Part shown: positions 9,391 through 18,631 of the stretch, in pieces | Numbering within the stretch: position 1 is the first letter of the stretch | Layout of the letters: each line of letters opens with the position of its first letter | Assembly (NCBI RefSeq): GCF_022398325.1 | Contig: NZ_JAKEVD010000003.1 | Location: 186,654-250,653, forward strand | Reading direction: 5' to 3' | DNA length: 64,000 nt | Source of the DNA: Shewanella sp. Isolate13 | Lineage (GTDB): Bacteria > Pseudomonadota > Gammaproteobacteria > Enterobacterales > Shewanellaceae | Made by a program: the position numbers and the translations under genes | Notes under the pieces: model-generated | What the model was told of the DNA's origin: nothing | Seen by the model: the letters and a program-made list of their open reading frames with translations, nothing else | Database searches by the model: none

Positions 9391-10455
9391 CTACCAGCGT
9401 GCAAAGTGATCTTCGGTTAAGCCTTGTACGGCTTGTAGCAGATGCTTATGTCCAAAGTTATCGATAATATAGCCGTCAAAGAAACCTAGGTATTGCCTGA
9501 AGTTACTCTTTAATAGCCAAAGATTTAGCTTTTCTTGGCGACAATTTTGCGCTGTAAAAATCAGCTCAACCTGACCGTTATCGGAGTAGACCCGCCAGTG
9601 CCCCACAGGCTCGGTTCTGTCTCGTTGACGAACAAACTCAAAATGAACCGGACCGAGCAGATGGCGTTCACCATCATGCCAGAACACGTTCTCATGACAG
9701 CCCGTCTCGTTAACCCCTGCGGCTAAGTTAAGTCCAATGCTCCCCTGCTCCGTTAAACTGTTAATACTCGCCCAGCGCCAACTGGTTTCACGGCGCATGT
9801 AGCCAGCACTAAAATCATATCCAGCAGTCACACGCTGCAGGGGCTGCGGCTCATGGTTGATCAGTAGAGTGCCTTTAACATTTAAGGCATTGTGCTTTTG
9901 GGTATAGGTCCAGCCGCTATAACCGGTTGGGTTACACATCGCCATGGGTAAACTCAGCGCTGTAGGGTGCAGGGTTAAATCAGCTTCTATTCCCAGAGCA
10001 TCTAATTTAACTCGCCACACTCCCTGCTCGATAGCAAACTCAAGCCCCCCTTTAGCCCCCTTTATCTTGGCCCCCCCCTGCATAGGAGATGACGACATCT
10101 GATAGCCCATTCCAAGTGGTCTTAGCCAGCTGGTCTCAATAAGCCTGTTTCTATGAATGTCGTACAGATAGCAAAAGGCGCTACCGAGATAGCGAATATC
10201 GGCTATCGCCATGCCTATAACGAAGTGAGGCGTGACTATGCTGACAAATTGAAACTGTTTATAGTCAAAATGCTTTGACCAGGAAGATGCAGGCTTATCC
10301 ATCTCATTAAAATAAGCAAACTTATCGACGGCTAGTTGCTCAACGGGACCGTCAAAGTGACCATAAACCGGGCAACCAGTCTCATCTATCAGCTTTTTAG
10401 GCGCTGCAACACTGGTCAACTGTTTTGGCGTCCACAGGGGATTATTATTTGGCAT
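9391..10455 (-). CDS. DUF2804 family protein
   Basis: The 354-residue product has the look of the DUF2804 family, proteins of unknown function found in bacteria and some fungi. It has no signal peptide or membrane segment and is rich in Trp and Tyr, with probable beta-structure: GYSGWTYTQKHNALNVKG, SAGYMRRETSWRWAS, FDGYIIDNFGHKH. It stands alone on the minus strand between rlmG and an outer membrane protein gene, so neighbours give no clue to its job. A lipid- or carbohydrate-binding beta fold has been suggested for comparable families, but nothing here proves that. Confidence 0.7.
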   Translation of the reverse strand: MPNNNPLWTPKQLTSVAAPKKLIDETGCPVYGHFDGPVEQLAVDKFAYFNEMDKPASSWSKHFDYKQFQFVSIVTPHFVIGMAIADIRYLGSAFCYLYDIHRNRLIETSWLRPLGMGYQMSSSPMQGGAKIKGAKGGLEFAIEQGVWRVKLDALGIEADLTLHPTALSLPMAMCNPTGYSGWTYTQKHNALNVKGTLLINHEPQPLQRVTAGYDFSAGYMRRETSWRWASINSLTEQGSIGLNLAAGVNETGCHENVFWHDGERHLLGPVHFEFVRQRDRTEPVGHWRVYSDNGQVELIFTAQNCRQEKLNLWLLKSNFRQYLGFFDGYIIDNFGHKHLLQAVQGLTEDHFARW

Positions 10456-10606
10456 AGTTCAAGTTCCCTTAAGCATTTTCCACTTTACTCTATCTGGAAC
10501 TCACCAAGGTTAAAAGCCGTTCAACTTTTTCTTACCGTGTAAAAAAGCGCAAAATCTAACTGAGATATCTTAATCGCTTATGAAAAAGTGAGCTCAGCTA
10601 AAACAA

Positions 10607-10632
10607 TAAAAGCGCCTAAAATGGCGCTTTTA
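10607..10632 (-). terminator. Terminator of the outer membrane protein gene
   Basis: TAAAAGCGCC and GGCGCTTTTA flank a short loop 39 bases after the stop of the minus-strand gene at 10671; a T-rich run follows on the minus strand. Confidence 0.75.
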
Positions 10633-10670
10633 TCAAAATATCTTATCGCTAGTAAACCAATACGCTGCAA

Positions 10671-11231
10671 TTAAAAGCGATAGCTCATACCAATATTGAA
10701 ACTCTGCACCTCTAATGATTGAATCGGTACATACTGGTACTCAATATTAATCCCTATTCCTGAACTAAATCTAAGCCCCCAGCCAGCTGCCGCATAAAGA
10801 TCAGTGCCATTCGTTTCTACATGATTGACTTCATCACTTCCCCAGCGGCCAACGTTATAAGAAAGCTCATTTGCACTAGCGCCTAACTTGGCATACAAAC
10901 GATTACTTGCAGAAAGCTTATATTCACCATATAGAGCCGCTCTATAACCGGAATACTCAATATTAGTAATACGACTAATGATCCCCGTAAAAATACTTGC
11001 AACCCCGCCACTACCGTTGAAGTATCCAGCCTCTACACCAAAGTTATCGTGCCACATATAACGATAATAAATGTCTGCGACAAAGTTATCACCACCGCTA
11101 CTGTTGTGATTTTCAGACTTTTCTAAATCTTGAAAACCATAGCCAACACTTCCGCCTAAAATATGAGGAGACTCTGCAGCAACAGCATTACAACTTATGA
11201 AACCCATAAAAAGCATTGTAAAAATACGCAT
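10671..11231 (-). CDS. Small outer membrane beta-barrel protein
   Basis: A 186-residue exported protein. It starts MRIFTMLFMGFISCNAVAAES, a typical signal peptide with cleavage after AVAA. The remainder is alternating hydrophobic/polar beta strands (GGSVGYGFQDLEK, FVADIYYRYMWHDNFGVEAGYF, YRAALYGEYKLSA, LYAAAGWGLRFSSGIGINIEYQY) and ends in Phe after GMSYRF, the C-terminal signature of barrels inserted by the Bam complex. This resembles the OmpW/opacity/OmpA-barrel group of eight-stranded barrels. I start at the inner ATG (11229-11231) because AAGGG lies 6 bases upstream; an outer ATG two codons before is too close to it. Function unknown. Confidence 0.8.
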   Translation of the reverse strand: MRIFTMLFMGFISCNAVAAESPHILGGSVGYGFQDLEKSENHNSSGGDNFVADIYYRYMWHDNFGVEAGYFNGSGGVASIFTGIISRITNIEYSGYRAALYGEYKLSASNRLYAKLGASANELSYNVGRWGSDEVNHVETNGTDLYAAAGWGLRFSSGIGINIEYQYVPIQSLEVQSFNIGMSYRF

Positions 11232-11456
11232 ATACATCCCTTAATGCACCAACTACCAAGCAGTTTATTACACTGCTTAGCCGACAAATAATAGTTAAAA
11301 CGCACAACAAGGAAATACTACAGCAGCTTTGCCAACGTACGCTACCTTTAACAAACCAAATAAACTGCCAATCAGTAAAAGTTAATACAGACTCTGGAAT
11401 CACAAACATCTTCTGGTATGCTGATGCCACTTAAAATTAGATAAACTATAGTGACA

Positions 11457-12023
11457 ATGAAACGTTTACTTTTACTCATTACCGCCGCAATCTCACTTGT
11501 AGGCTGCGCTAGCCAAGGTCCATCTCATATCGCCTTAAACCCTGAGGTGCCCAGTATCACTCAACAAACTGAAATAGAACTTCCTGTCGCACTTGAAACC
11601 ATTGATACCCGCCCAGCCAACTTTATTGTCCGCTTTAATGACGGCGATAAAGCGGCACGCTTAGTAAGCCCAAGTGAGGCGCCACGAGTACAGATGAATC
11701 AAGTCTTTAGAGAGGGGTTTGCTCAGGCTGGCTATCGCATCGATCCAAGTTCTGTCAATCATATGCAGATCCAATTGGAGCAGCTATTGACCGATGTCGA
11801 TGAAGGCACCTTTGGCTTCGAAGCAAATAGCCAGATTATTATCAATGTCATTGCTAAAAACACTAATCAAGAGCTTACTAAGCGCTACCGTGCAAAAGGG
11901 GTACTAAAAGGACCATTCAGCGCTGACTTTGCGACTCTCGAGCTTGAGATGAATAAACTCTTGGGTGAACTGACTCGCGATATTATCAATGATCCTGAGC
12001 TTAATCACTTCATTCAGCAATAG
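11457..12023 (+). CDS. yajG: YajG family lipoprotein
   Basis: Predicted outer membrane lipoprotein of 188 residues. MKRLLLLITAAISLVGCASQ is a lipoprotein signal with lipobox LVGC; the residue after Cys is Ala. The body contains PVALETIDTRPANFI, RVQMNQVFREGFAQAGY and a long FEANSQIIINVIAKNTNQELTKRYRAKG segment typical of YajG. The ATG at 11457 is chosen over an in-frame GTG two codons upstream. In enterobacteria yajG lies beside ampG and bolA; here ampG is two genes downstream and bolA is in the same window, so the old neighbourhood is partly kept. Its molecular function is not known. Confidence 0.85.
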   Translation: MKRLLLLITAAISLVGCASQGPSHIALNPEVPSITQQTEIELPVALETIDTRPANFIVRFNDGDKAARLVSPSEAPRVQMNQVFREGFAQAGYRIDPSSVNHMQIQLEQLLTDVDEGTFGFEANSQIIINVIAKNTNQELTKRYRAKGVLKGPFSADFATLELEMNKLLGELTRDIINDPELNHFIQQ

Positions 12024-12072
12024 CAGAGCAGGCTAGGCTTGCAGTATTCAATTTGCCATTTAAAGGGACACT

Positions 12073-12708
12073 ATGAAAACTTGGATAACAAACATAACTA
12101 ACATGACACGAAAAACCGCTAAGATAACCAAGGTATTCGCCTCCTTGGCCCTGTTAGCTGTGAGTCAATTCTCCTATGCTGTGGACATTCAGCCCAACAC
12201 CCTCTATCCACAAGTCGAACTCGATACGAGCATGGGCAAAATCGTGGTGGAGTTAGACAGAACCCGCTCACCAATCACGGTTGATAACTTTCTAACCTAT
12301 GTGGTTAAGGGGCATTATGACAACACCCTGTTCCACCGAGTGATCCCTGACTTTGTAGTGCAAGGTGGAGGCCTCGACTTGAAAAAGGAAGAGAGGCCCA
12401 CCGATAAGCCTATCGTCAATGAATCGGGCAATGGCCTGTCTAACCTCACGGGCACCATCGCCATGGCTCGAGAATCTGAGCCACACACGGCCACCAGCCA
12501 GTTTTACTTTAACGTGGTCGATAACGAGAAGTTAGACCCCTCTTCTCGCCGTTGGGGCTATACGGTTTTCGGTGAAGTCACTTCGGGCATGGAAGTGCTA
12601 CAAGCCATGTCACTGGTGCCCACTGAGTTTAATAATCAACTAGAGTGGCCTGACTTTCCAGTGCAAGATATTGTTTTAAAAAAGGCAACCCTGCTACCGC
12701 GAAACTAA
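12073..12708 (+). CDS. Periplasmic cyclophilin-type peptidyl-prolyl cis-trans isomerase
   Basis: Catalyses cis-trans isomerisation of prolyl bonds in exported proteins. The 211-residue product has a basic N-terminus and a hydrophobic stretch (VFASLALLAVSQFSYA) that looks like a signal peptide, cleaved before VDIQPN. The cyclophilin domain follows: LDTSMGKIVVELDRTRSPITVDNFL, then FHRVIPDFVVQGGG with the catalytic Arg, TATSQFYFNVVDN and GYTVFGEVTSGMEVL. AGGG lies 5 bases before the ATG. It is similar to PpiA; the extended N-terminal region is slightly long for a signal. It lies 49 bases after yajG and may be cotranscribed. Confidence 0.9.
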   Translation: MKTWITNITNMTRKTAKITKVFASLALLAVSQFSYAVDIQPNTLYPQVELDTSMGKIVVELDRTRSPITVDNFLTYVVKGHYDNTLFHRVIPDFVVQGGGLDLKKEERPTDKPIVNESGNGLSNLTGTIAMARESEPHTATSQFYFNVVDNEKLDPSSRRWGYTVFGEVTSGMEVLQAMSLVPTEFNNQLEWPDFPVQDIVLKKATLLPRN

Positions 12709-12733
12709 TCCAACTAACTTTAGTAAATACAGA

Positions 12734-12773
12734 CTTTGAATTGTTTTGAAATATTTTGAAAAATTTTGAGCAA
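12734..12773. repeat. Four phased 10-bp repeats, TTTTGA type
   Basis: Four consecutive decamers read CTTTGAATTG, TTTTGAAATA, TTTTGAAAAA and TTTTGAGCAA. Exact 10-base spacing of A/T tracts is what intrinsically bent DNA looks like. They lie just upstream of the gene at 12827 and a possible -10 (TATACT, 12792-12797). Confidence 0.6.
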
Positions 12774-12826
12774 AAGCCCTAATCTTCTGCCTATACTTAT
12801 TGCGTTAACCAAAAGGAGGCGGCTCA

Positions 12827-13147
12827 GTGACACCTAACGAGTTCATTGACGATAAAGCGCCCCAGCTGGCTTTCTATGGAAAAGCGTTTTTGAGTGACAA
12901 ACTCGATTTCAAAGAGATCCAGTTATATCTATGGGACACCCTAGAAGAATGGCAAATGTACAATCATCAGGGTGATGCGCAAACAGATATGGAACGTGTG
13001 TTTTGGCATTTATTGCACGCCTTTGACAGGTGGCCAAGTTGGGCGATTCGTGGCAATCAGTTTTTGCGAAAGCAAGTAGACGATTGCTGTGATTATCTCA
13101 GCATAGGCGGTCAAATTCCTCAAGGCTGTATCGGGATTAGACCTTAG
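12827..13147 (+). CDS. Conserved hypothetical protein, 106 residues
   Basis: I do not recognise a family. The gene starts with GTG and has a near-perfect Shine-Dalgarno, AAGGAGG, 7 bases upstream, and a hairpin terminator follows, so it is very probably expressed. The product is soluble, acidic and aromatic-rich, with FIDDKAPQLAFYGKAF, LDFKEIQLYLWDTLEEWQMYN and VFWHLLHAFDRWPSWAIRGN, and a C-terminal part with a vicinal Cys pair in DDCCDYLS and another Cys near the end. It has no signal peptide. It lies between the cyclophilin gene and ampG on the plus strand. Alternating helical segments are likely. Confidence 0.75.
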   Translation: MTPNEFIDDKAPQLAFYGKAFLSDKLDFKEIQLYLWDTLEEWQMYNHQGDAQTDMERVFWHLLHAFDRWPSWAIRGNQFLRKQVDDCCDYLSIGGQIPQGCIGIRP

Positions 13148-13207
13148 CAACTGACACATTTGTATCCATAGTTAAAATATCCACCTAAAGAGCAATCTCG
13201 CTCGACC

Positions 13208-13241
13208 AAAGCCCAGACCACTATTTTGGTTTGGGCTTTTT
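13208..13241 (+). terminator. Terminator after the 106-residue hypothetical gene
   Basis: AAAGCCCAGACCA and TGGTTTGGGCTTTT pair across a short loop and end in T residues; 60 bases after the stop codon. Confidence 0.7.
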
Positions 13242-13352
13242 ACTAACAAAACGCCACCACATACTAAAATCTAGCTCTATCTAGATTAATACCTTGAACC
13301 TAACTGCGCTGAACCGTAAGATTTAAGCAACTAACTCCAGCAAAGCTTGTTT

Positions 13353-14783
13353 ATGTCTTCTGCATCCTCGCCCTCTTTCTTTCAGCGCTTTAAAGACGCC
13401 GCATCAATCTATTGCCACAAAAGGGTATTGATCTTACTTCTGCTGGGTTTTTCAGCTGGCTTGCCGCTAATGCTAGTTTTCTCCACCCTGTCATTTTGGT
13501 TAAGAGAAGCTGGAGTAGACCGTACCGCCATAGGGTATTTTAGCTGGATAGCGCTCGCTTATGGGTTTAAGTGGGCTTGGTCCCCTCTTGTGGATCGAAT
13601 GTCACTGCCGATATTCACTCGGCTTTTAGGGCGCCGGCGCGGCTGGATGATGTTCGCGCAACTCCTGCTGGTCGCTGCGATTGTCGGCATGAGTCAAAGT
13701 GATCCCCTTGCCGATCTGGAAAGGCTTGCGCTGTTTGCCTTAATGGTTGCCTTTGCCTCCGCCACACAAGATATCGTTATCGATGCATTTCGAATCGAGT
13801 CCGCACCAGTCAAAATGCAAGCCGCACTGGCTGCTGCCTATCAGGTGGGCTATCGCAGCGCAATGATTGTCGCGACCGCTGGCGCACTGACTATTGCAGC
13901 ATGGATAGAGCCTAACAGCGACAGCTATAGCTTGATGTCATGGCAAACGGCTTATTTAGTCATGGCGGCACTCATGTCTATCGGTATTTTTACCACCCTG
14001 TTTAGCACTGAACCTGCCGTTGAAACCAAAGAGGTCGATGAAAAAGAGGCCGAACTAAAAGTCAAATTTGCCGCACGTTACCCTAAAGCCGTTGCCGCGA
14101 GTTTATCTTGGCTCTATACCGCCAGCGTACTGCCTTTTATCGACTTCTTTAAACGTTATGGTCGCAGCGCGATCCTTATCCTATTACTGATCTCCTGTTA
14201 CCGCATCTCTGATATCGTAATGGGAATTATGGCTAACGTGTTTTATGTGGATATGGGCTTTTCGAAAACTGAAATTGCCACCTTGAGTAAGATCTATGGC
14301 CTGATAATGACCTTGGTCGGTGCTGGGGCTGGCGGGCTGCTAATCGCTCGCTATGGCACGATGAAGATATTGTTCTTAGGTGCGCTCTTAGTGGCCGTGA
14401 CGAACCTACTTTTTGCCTATCAAGCCATGATTGGCTATAACCTCAGCTTCTTAACTTTCGCCATTTCGGTGGATAATTTCAGTGCAGGTATCGCCACCGC
14501 GGCCTTTATTGCCTACCTATCGAGCTTAACTAGTAGTGGTTACAGTGCGACGCAATATGCCCTGTTGTCATCGATTATGCTGCTTTTCCCTAAGTTTGTT
14601 GCGGGCTTCTCCGGTGCCTATATCGATGCCTATGATTATGTCAGCTTCTTTATCGCTGCCAGCTTGATTGGTTTTCCTGTACTTGGGCTCGTTATGCTGG
14701 TGCAGAAATATGCGCCCAATCCAAGCCTCAATGAACAAAGCGAAAGTGAGCCCAGTGATGTAAGCAAAGAGACCAGCGCCTAA
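13353..14783 (+). CDS. ampG: Muropeptide permease of the AmpG family (MFS)
   Basis: Imports anhydro-muropeptides from the periplasm for cell-wall recycling and, in other bacteria, AmpC beta-lactamase signalling. The 476-residue protein shows the AmpG signature near the N-terminus, LGFSAGLPLMLVFSTLSFWLREAGVDRTAIGYF followed by KWAWSPLVDR and LLGRRRGWM, and many transmembrane helices. A long central loop (EPAVETKEVDEKEAELKVKFAARYP) is charged. I use the ATG at 13353; an upstream TTG would add two residues. It stands downstream of yajG as in enteric bacteria, with two genes inserted between them. Confidence 0.92.
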   Translation: MSSASSPSFFQRFKDAASIYCHKRVLILLLLGFSAGLPLMLVFSTLSFWLREAGVDRTAIGYFSWIALAYGFKWAWSPLVDRMSLPIFTRLLGRRRGWMMFAQLLLVAAIVGMSQSDPLADLERLALFALMVAFASATQDIVIDAFRIESAPVKMQAALAAAYQVGYRSAMIVATAGALTIAAWIEPNSDSYSLMSWQTAYLVMAALMSIGIFTTLFSTEPAVETKEVDEKEAELKVKFAARYPKAVAASLSWLYTASVLPFIDFFKRYGRSAILILLLISCYRISDIVMGIMANVFYVDMGFSKTEIATLSKIYGLIMTLVGAGAGGLLIARYGTMKILFLGALLVAVTNLLFAYQAMIGYNLSFLTFAISVDNFSAGIATAAFIAYLSSLTSSGYSATQYALLSSIMLLFPKFVAGFSGAYIDAYDYVSFFIAASLIGFPVLGLVMLVQKYAPNPSLNEQSESEPSDVSKETSA

Positions 14784-14908
14784 GAAGCATGCGTTAACCT
14801 TGTACTCAGTTAAGTTACACAGTTATGAGCACGCCCTAATGGCTAACTATCGAACCGGAAAGAACCTTTGCCCTCCAATTGATGGTTTAAGATTAAAAAC
14901 AACAGGAT

Positions 14909-14947
14909 AAAAAAAGACGCTTAAAATTTAGTTTTTAAGCGTCTTTA
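14909..14947 (-). terminator. Terminator of yajQ
   Basis: AAAGACGCTTAAAA and TTTTAAGCGTCTTT form a 14-base stem; the minus strand runs into T residues. It converges with ampG and may end both. Confidence 0.8.
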
Positions 14948-14980
14948 ATAATTTCTTCATCGAAAACTTAAGTGTGCAAG

Positions 14981-15466
14981 CTAATCACGGAAGTTATTAA
15001 ACTGAAATGGCTGTCCAAGCTCAGATTCACGAGCCAATGCCATCACGGCTTGCAGGTCATCACGTTTCTTACCCGTAACACGAACCGAATCACCTTGAAT
15101 CGAAGACTGCACCTTAAGCTTGCTGTCTTTAATGATCTTAACCAATTTCTTAGCGACTAGGGTTTCAATACCCTCTTTAAACTTCACTTTTAAAGAGAAG
15201 GTCTTGCCGCTGTGAACTGCTTTCTCATCGACATCCATAGACTTAGGATCGACATCGCGCTTACTCATCTGCATACGCAAAATATCGACTAACTGACGAC
15301 ATTGAAAGTCATCCTCGGCCGTTAAGGTTACGACATGGTCTTTATACTCGATGCTGGCTTCTTTGCCGCGAAAGTCAAAGCGACCTTTCAATTCACGAAC
15401 TGAATTATCAACCGCATTACGCAGTTCAACTTCATTTACTTCTGAAACAATATCCATTGAAGGCAT
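14981..15466 (-). CDS. yajQ: YajQ family nucleotide-binding protein
   Basis: Member of the UPF0234/YajQ family; some members bind cyclic di-GMP or tRNA/nucleotides. The 161-residue product begins [22 protein letters not shown] and contains [77 protein letters not shown], all typical of the family. There is no signal peptide; the protein is cytoplasmic. It is monocistronic here, with its own terminator, and is divergent from the VanZ-like gene. The actual ligand in this organism is not shown by the sequence. Confidence 0.95.
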   Translation of the reverse strand: MPSMDIVSEVNEVELRNAVDNSVRELKGRFDFRGKEASIEYKDHVVTLTAEDDFQCRQLVDILRMQMSKRDVDPKSMDVDEKAVHSGKTFSLKVKFKEGIETLVAKKLVKIIKDSKLKVQSSIQGDSVRVTGKKRDDLQAVMALARESELGQPFQFNNFRD

Positions 15467-15567
15467 AAGTTTGGTCCTTAAAAATTTGCTGTAGCTGTAT
15501 TTTACGCACAGAGCCTGTGAACTTGAAGCAAATAAACCATTAAAGCAAAGGAAATTGTGGGTTATTG

Positions 15568-15996
15568 ATGACTTTGCTAACGGGTTTTCTTATGATTGAA
15601 ACAAATAACCCAGATGAATACGACGTGATAAACAGACAAACAATTTTTAAATGGGCACTGGCGATAATGCTTATTCTGGTGAGTTACTTGGTTTTTTCAA
15701 AACCTAGCTACCCCACAGGGATCCCTAACTTTGATAAAATTGGTCACGTTGGCAGCTTCTTCATTTTGTCCTACCTGACCTACTTAGCCTTTAAGCCTAA
15801 GTGGTACATTCTGGCTGTTATTTTGGCAGGCTACGCAGTATTTATCGAAGTAGTACAATCCCAGCTCTCTTATCGCAGCGCCTCTTTCGCCGACTTTATT
15901 GCCGACATGGTCGGTATTTCACTGTTCTACTTTACCCATTGGCTTTATTGCCGCTACTTTAAAACGGCTAAGCTCACCGAACCCGACCCTCAGTAA
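15568..15996 (+). CDS. VanZ-like membrane protein
   Basis: Small inner membrane protein with three to four predicted helices: [48 protein letters not shown] and [19 protein letters not shown]. The motif [16 protein letters not shown] and the acidic [23 protein letters not shown] match VanZ-like proteins, whose role outside glycopeptide resistance is unknown. Two starts are possible: ATG 15568 (142 residues) or ATG 15592 ([10 protein letters not shown], 134 residues); AGGA sits rather far upstream of the first, so the shorter form is plausible. panE follows after 6 bases, suggesting an operon. Confidence 0.78.
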   Translation: MTLLTGFLMIETNNPDEYDVINRQTIFKWALAIMLILVSYLVFSKPSYPTGIPNFDKIGHVGSFFILSYLTYLAFKPKWYILAVILAGYAVFIEVVQSQLSYRSASFADFIADMVGISLFYFTHWLYCRYFKTAKLTEPDPQ

Positions 15997-16002
15997 CCAA
16001 AC

Positions 16003-16959
16003 ATGCCTTCAATATCATCGCCACAGACAACCCCTAGACAGATAACCATATTAGGCGCAGGAGCCATTGGTCAGCTCATCTACCACCAGCTTGCTAAAGC
16101 TTACCAGCAAACTGGGGAGCGACTTAACTTTATCGGCAAAGAGGCTCATTCCGCCGTTATCCCGCTTACATTCAGCGCGCTTGATGGTAAACAATTCATT
16201 CGTCACGCCAAGTTTATAGGCCTTGAAGATTATGCCTTGCAGCTTGCCCATACCGAGCTCCTGCTCGTCTGCGTTAAAGCGTATCAAGTCAAAGCGGCAC
16301 TTAACTCGGTATTGCCTTACCTGTCCGCCGATACTCACATTCTGCTGCTGCATAATGGTATGGGGCCGCATCTAGATGTTCAGGCAGACATTGTAAATCG
16401 TAGCTTAAGTCTAGGTACGACCTCACAAGGCGCGCTAAGAGTAGACAGGTACCATGTTAAACAGACGGGAGCGGGTCTGACGCAACTTGGGCCATTTATT
16501 GGCGCCGAGCTAAATGAGGAGCTGAAAGCATTATTGCTGAGCAATATTGACCAAAGTACCTGGCATACCGATATCTTACCGCTGCTTTGGCAAAAACTGG
16601 CAATCAATGTAGCAATAAACCCCTTAACGGCTATTCATGATTGCCCTAATGGTGAACTCGCCAAGAGCGAGTATCGCGATACGATAAACAGAGCCGTCAG
16701 TGAGCTAGTCGAGGTCGCCAGCGCCGATGGTCTCACGCTCGACAAAACCGTTTTAATGGAACGTGTATATCAGGTCATAGGACTAACCGCACAGAACTTC
16801 TCCTCTATGCATCAAGATGTCTATCATCAAAGGCAAACAGAGATAGATGCGATTAATGGTTTCGTTCTCAAACGAGCCAAAGCCCACCACATCCCAACGC
16901 CTGTTAATCGGGCGCTAGCCCAGCAGATAAAGCAGCTAGAAGCTAAATACACTGCTTAG
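16003..16959 (+). CDS. panE: 2-dehydropantoate 2-reductase
   Basis: NADPH-dependent reduction of ketopantoate to pantoate in coenzyme A biosynthesis, cytoplasmic. The 318-residue product has the N-terminal nucleotide-binding ITILGAGAIGQLIYHQL, then LLLVCVKAYQVKAAL with the conserved Lys, LLHNGMGPH, GTTSQGA, LPLLWQKLAINVAINPLTAIHDCPNGEL with the catalytic Lys, and the C-terminal SSMHQDVYHQRQTEIDAINGFV signature. Ketoreductases of the ApbA/PanE group include paralogues of other specificity, but the C-terminal signature fits PanE well. It follows the VanZ-like gene by 6 bases. Confidence 0.88.
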   Translation: MPSISSPQTTPRQITILGAGAIGQLIYHQLAKAYQQTGERLNFIGKEAHSAVIPLTFSALDGKQFIRHAKFIGLEDYALQLAHTELLLVCVKAYQVKAALNSVLPYLSADTHILLLHNGMGPHLDVQADIVNRSLSLGTTSQGALRVDRYHVKQTGAGLTQLGPFIGAELNEELKALLLSNIDQSTWHTDILPLLWQKLAINVAINPLTAIHDCPNGELAKSEYRDTINRAVSELVEVASADGLTLDKTVLMERVYQVIGLTAQNFSSMHQDVYHQRQTEIDAINGFVLKRAKAHHIPTPVNRALAQQIKQLEAKYTA

Positions 16960-17134
16960 CCTCATGGCATGGATAGCATTACAGTCCATGCCGAGTGAAC
17001 CTCTGGTATTTATCATTAAAAAATTAAGCATTTCATAAAGTAAAAACCTCAAGCAAGTTCTTTAATTGTGACTAAAATTAATCCTGTTGGCCCTATTTAC
17101 AATGGTGTAATAGGAGAAAAGACAGGCGCATTCA

Positions 17135-18631
17135 ATGCAAAGAGAGCAATGGAACTCCAGGACTGGCTTTATTCTAGCGGCTGTAGGCTCGGCAATCGGC
17201 CTTGGCAATATATGGCGCTTCCCCTATATGGCCTACGAAAATGGCGGCGGCGCCTTCTTTATTCCCTACCTGTTTGCCATGCTCACGGCAGGCATCCCCT
17301 TTATGATAATGGAGTTTAGCCTTGGCCATAAGTATCGCGGCGCGGCGCCAAAGATCTTTGCCCAGCTCGGTAAATCACTTGGCTTTAGGCTCGAGTGGTT
17401 AGGCTGGTTTCAAGTGTTTATCGCTGCGGTAATCGCTATCTATTACATAGCCGTTATTGGCTGGGCTATCTCCTACTTGACTTTCTCTATATCCCAAAGC
17501 TGGGGAACCGATACCAATGCCTTCTTCTTTAACGAATACTTGCAATTAGGCGATAACTCCCCGACAAAACTAGGCTCAATACAGTTCCACATTGCCATTC
17601 CGATGGCGATTGCCTGGAGCATTACCACTTTGGCAGTTTATAGCGGTGTAAAAGGCGGGATTGAACGTGCCAGCAAGATAATGATGCCACTGCTGTTCAT
17701 TATGGTGCTGCTCTTTATTGCGCGGATTATTTTTCTGCCTGGGGCTTTAGAGGGGCTTAACTACCTATTTCGCCCAGATTTCAGCATGATTTTAGATGCT
17801 AGAGTTTGGTCCGCAGCCTATGGCCAAATATTTTTCACTTTAAGTGTCGGCTTCGCCATTATGCTGGCGTACTCTAGCTACCTGCCTGAGAAGTCAGACA
17901 TTAATAACAATGCCTTCATGACGGTACTGATCAACTGCGGCTTCTCTATTCTAGGCGGTATCATGATCTTCTCTGTTCTCGGCTATATGTCCGAAGAGCA
18001 AGCAAAACCGATCACAGATGTGGTCTCCTCAGGTGTGGGGCTGGCCTTTGTCACCATACCTGCCGCGATCAATTTATTACCCGCTCCCTATATATTGGGC
18101 CCGCTATTCTTCTTAGCCTTGGTCGTGGCAGGTATTAGCTCACATATCTCAATTATCGAGGCAGTGGTCTCAGCAGTCATAGATAAACTGTCTATATCAC
18201 GAAAAAAAGCCGCACTGCTGGTTTGCGGAACGGGGTTTATGCTCTCCATGGCTTTTTCGAGCAACGGTGGATTGTTATTACTCGACCTAGTCGACTACTT
18301 TATTAATAACATCGCCCTACTCTCTAGTTGTCTTGTCGAGCTGATTATCCTTGCCTGGCTATTTAAGATTGCCGATATCCGCGACTACGCCAACCGTTGT
18401 AGTGAGTTTAGTATCGGCAAGTGGGCTGAGATCTGCTTGCGTTTTATCGGTCCCATCATGCTGGCAATCATTCTCGTTAAGAACCTTATCAATACACTGA
18501 CCCATGGCTACGGTGATTACCCCATAGTCGATCAGCTATTTCTCGGCTGGGGATTAGTGGCTAGCATGCTATTTGTCGCCATCTTTATCAGTGTCATCTC
18601 TAGCAATAACTCACAGGAGCCCAAAGCATGA
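17135..18631 (+). CDS. Neurotransmitter:sodium symporter (NSS) family amino acid transporter
   Basis: Na+-dependent inner membrane symporter of the LeuT fold, most likely for an amino acid. The 498-residue protein starts MQREQWNSRTGFILAAVGSAIGLGNIWRFPYMAYENGGGAF, the family's conserved first helix with its unwound substrate/Na+ site, and has about twelve helices, including FFTLSVGFAIMLAYSSYLPE (helix 6 region). The ATG at 17135 has no good Shine-Dalgarno nearby. The stop overlaps the start of a 34-residue partner gene (ATGA), which is the arrangement seen for MetP-MetS methionine/alanine importers. The substrate is thus plausibly methionine or alanine, but this is inferred. Confidence 0.92.
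   Translation: MQREQWNSRTGFILAAVGSAIGLGNIWRFPYMAYENGGGAFFIPYLFAMLTAGIPFMIMEFSLGHKYRGAAPKIFAQLGKSLGFRLEWLGWFQVFIAAVIAIYYIAVIGWAISYLTFSISQSWGTDTNAFFFNEYLQLGDNSPTKLGSIQFHIAIPMAIAWSITTLAVYSGVKGGIERASKIMMPLLFIMVLLFIARIIFLPGALEGLNYLFRPDFSMILDARVWSAAYGQIFFTLSVGFAIMLAYSSYLPEKSDINNNAFMTVLINCGFSILGGIMIFSVLGYMSEEQAKPITDVVSSGVGLAFVTIPAAINLLPAPYILGPLFFLALVVAGISSHISIIEAVVSAVIDKLSISRKKAALLVCGTGFMLSMAFSSNGGLLLLDLVDYFINNIALLSSCLVELIILAWLFKIADIRDYANRCSEFSIGKWAEICLRFIGPIMLAIILVKNLINTLTHGYGDYPIVDQLFLGWGLVASMLFVAIFISVISSNNSQEPKA

Noticed and set aside
16964..16990. Inverted repeat GGCATGGA / TCCATGCC after panE as a terminator
   Set aside because: There is no T run and the loop is 11 bases or more; I do not trust it as a terminator.
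17068..17319. 83-codon plus-strand ORF at the start of the NSS gene
   Set aside because: It overlaps the conserved first helix of the transporter in another frame, so it is a shadow.
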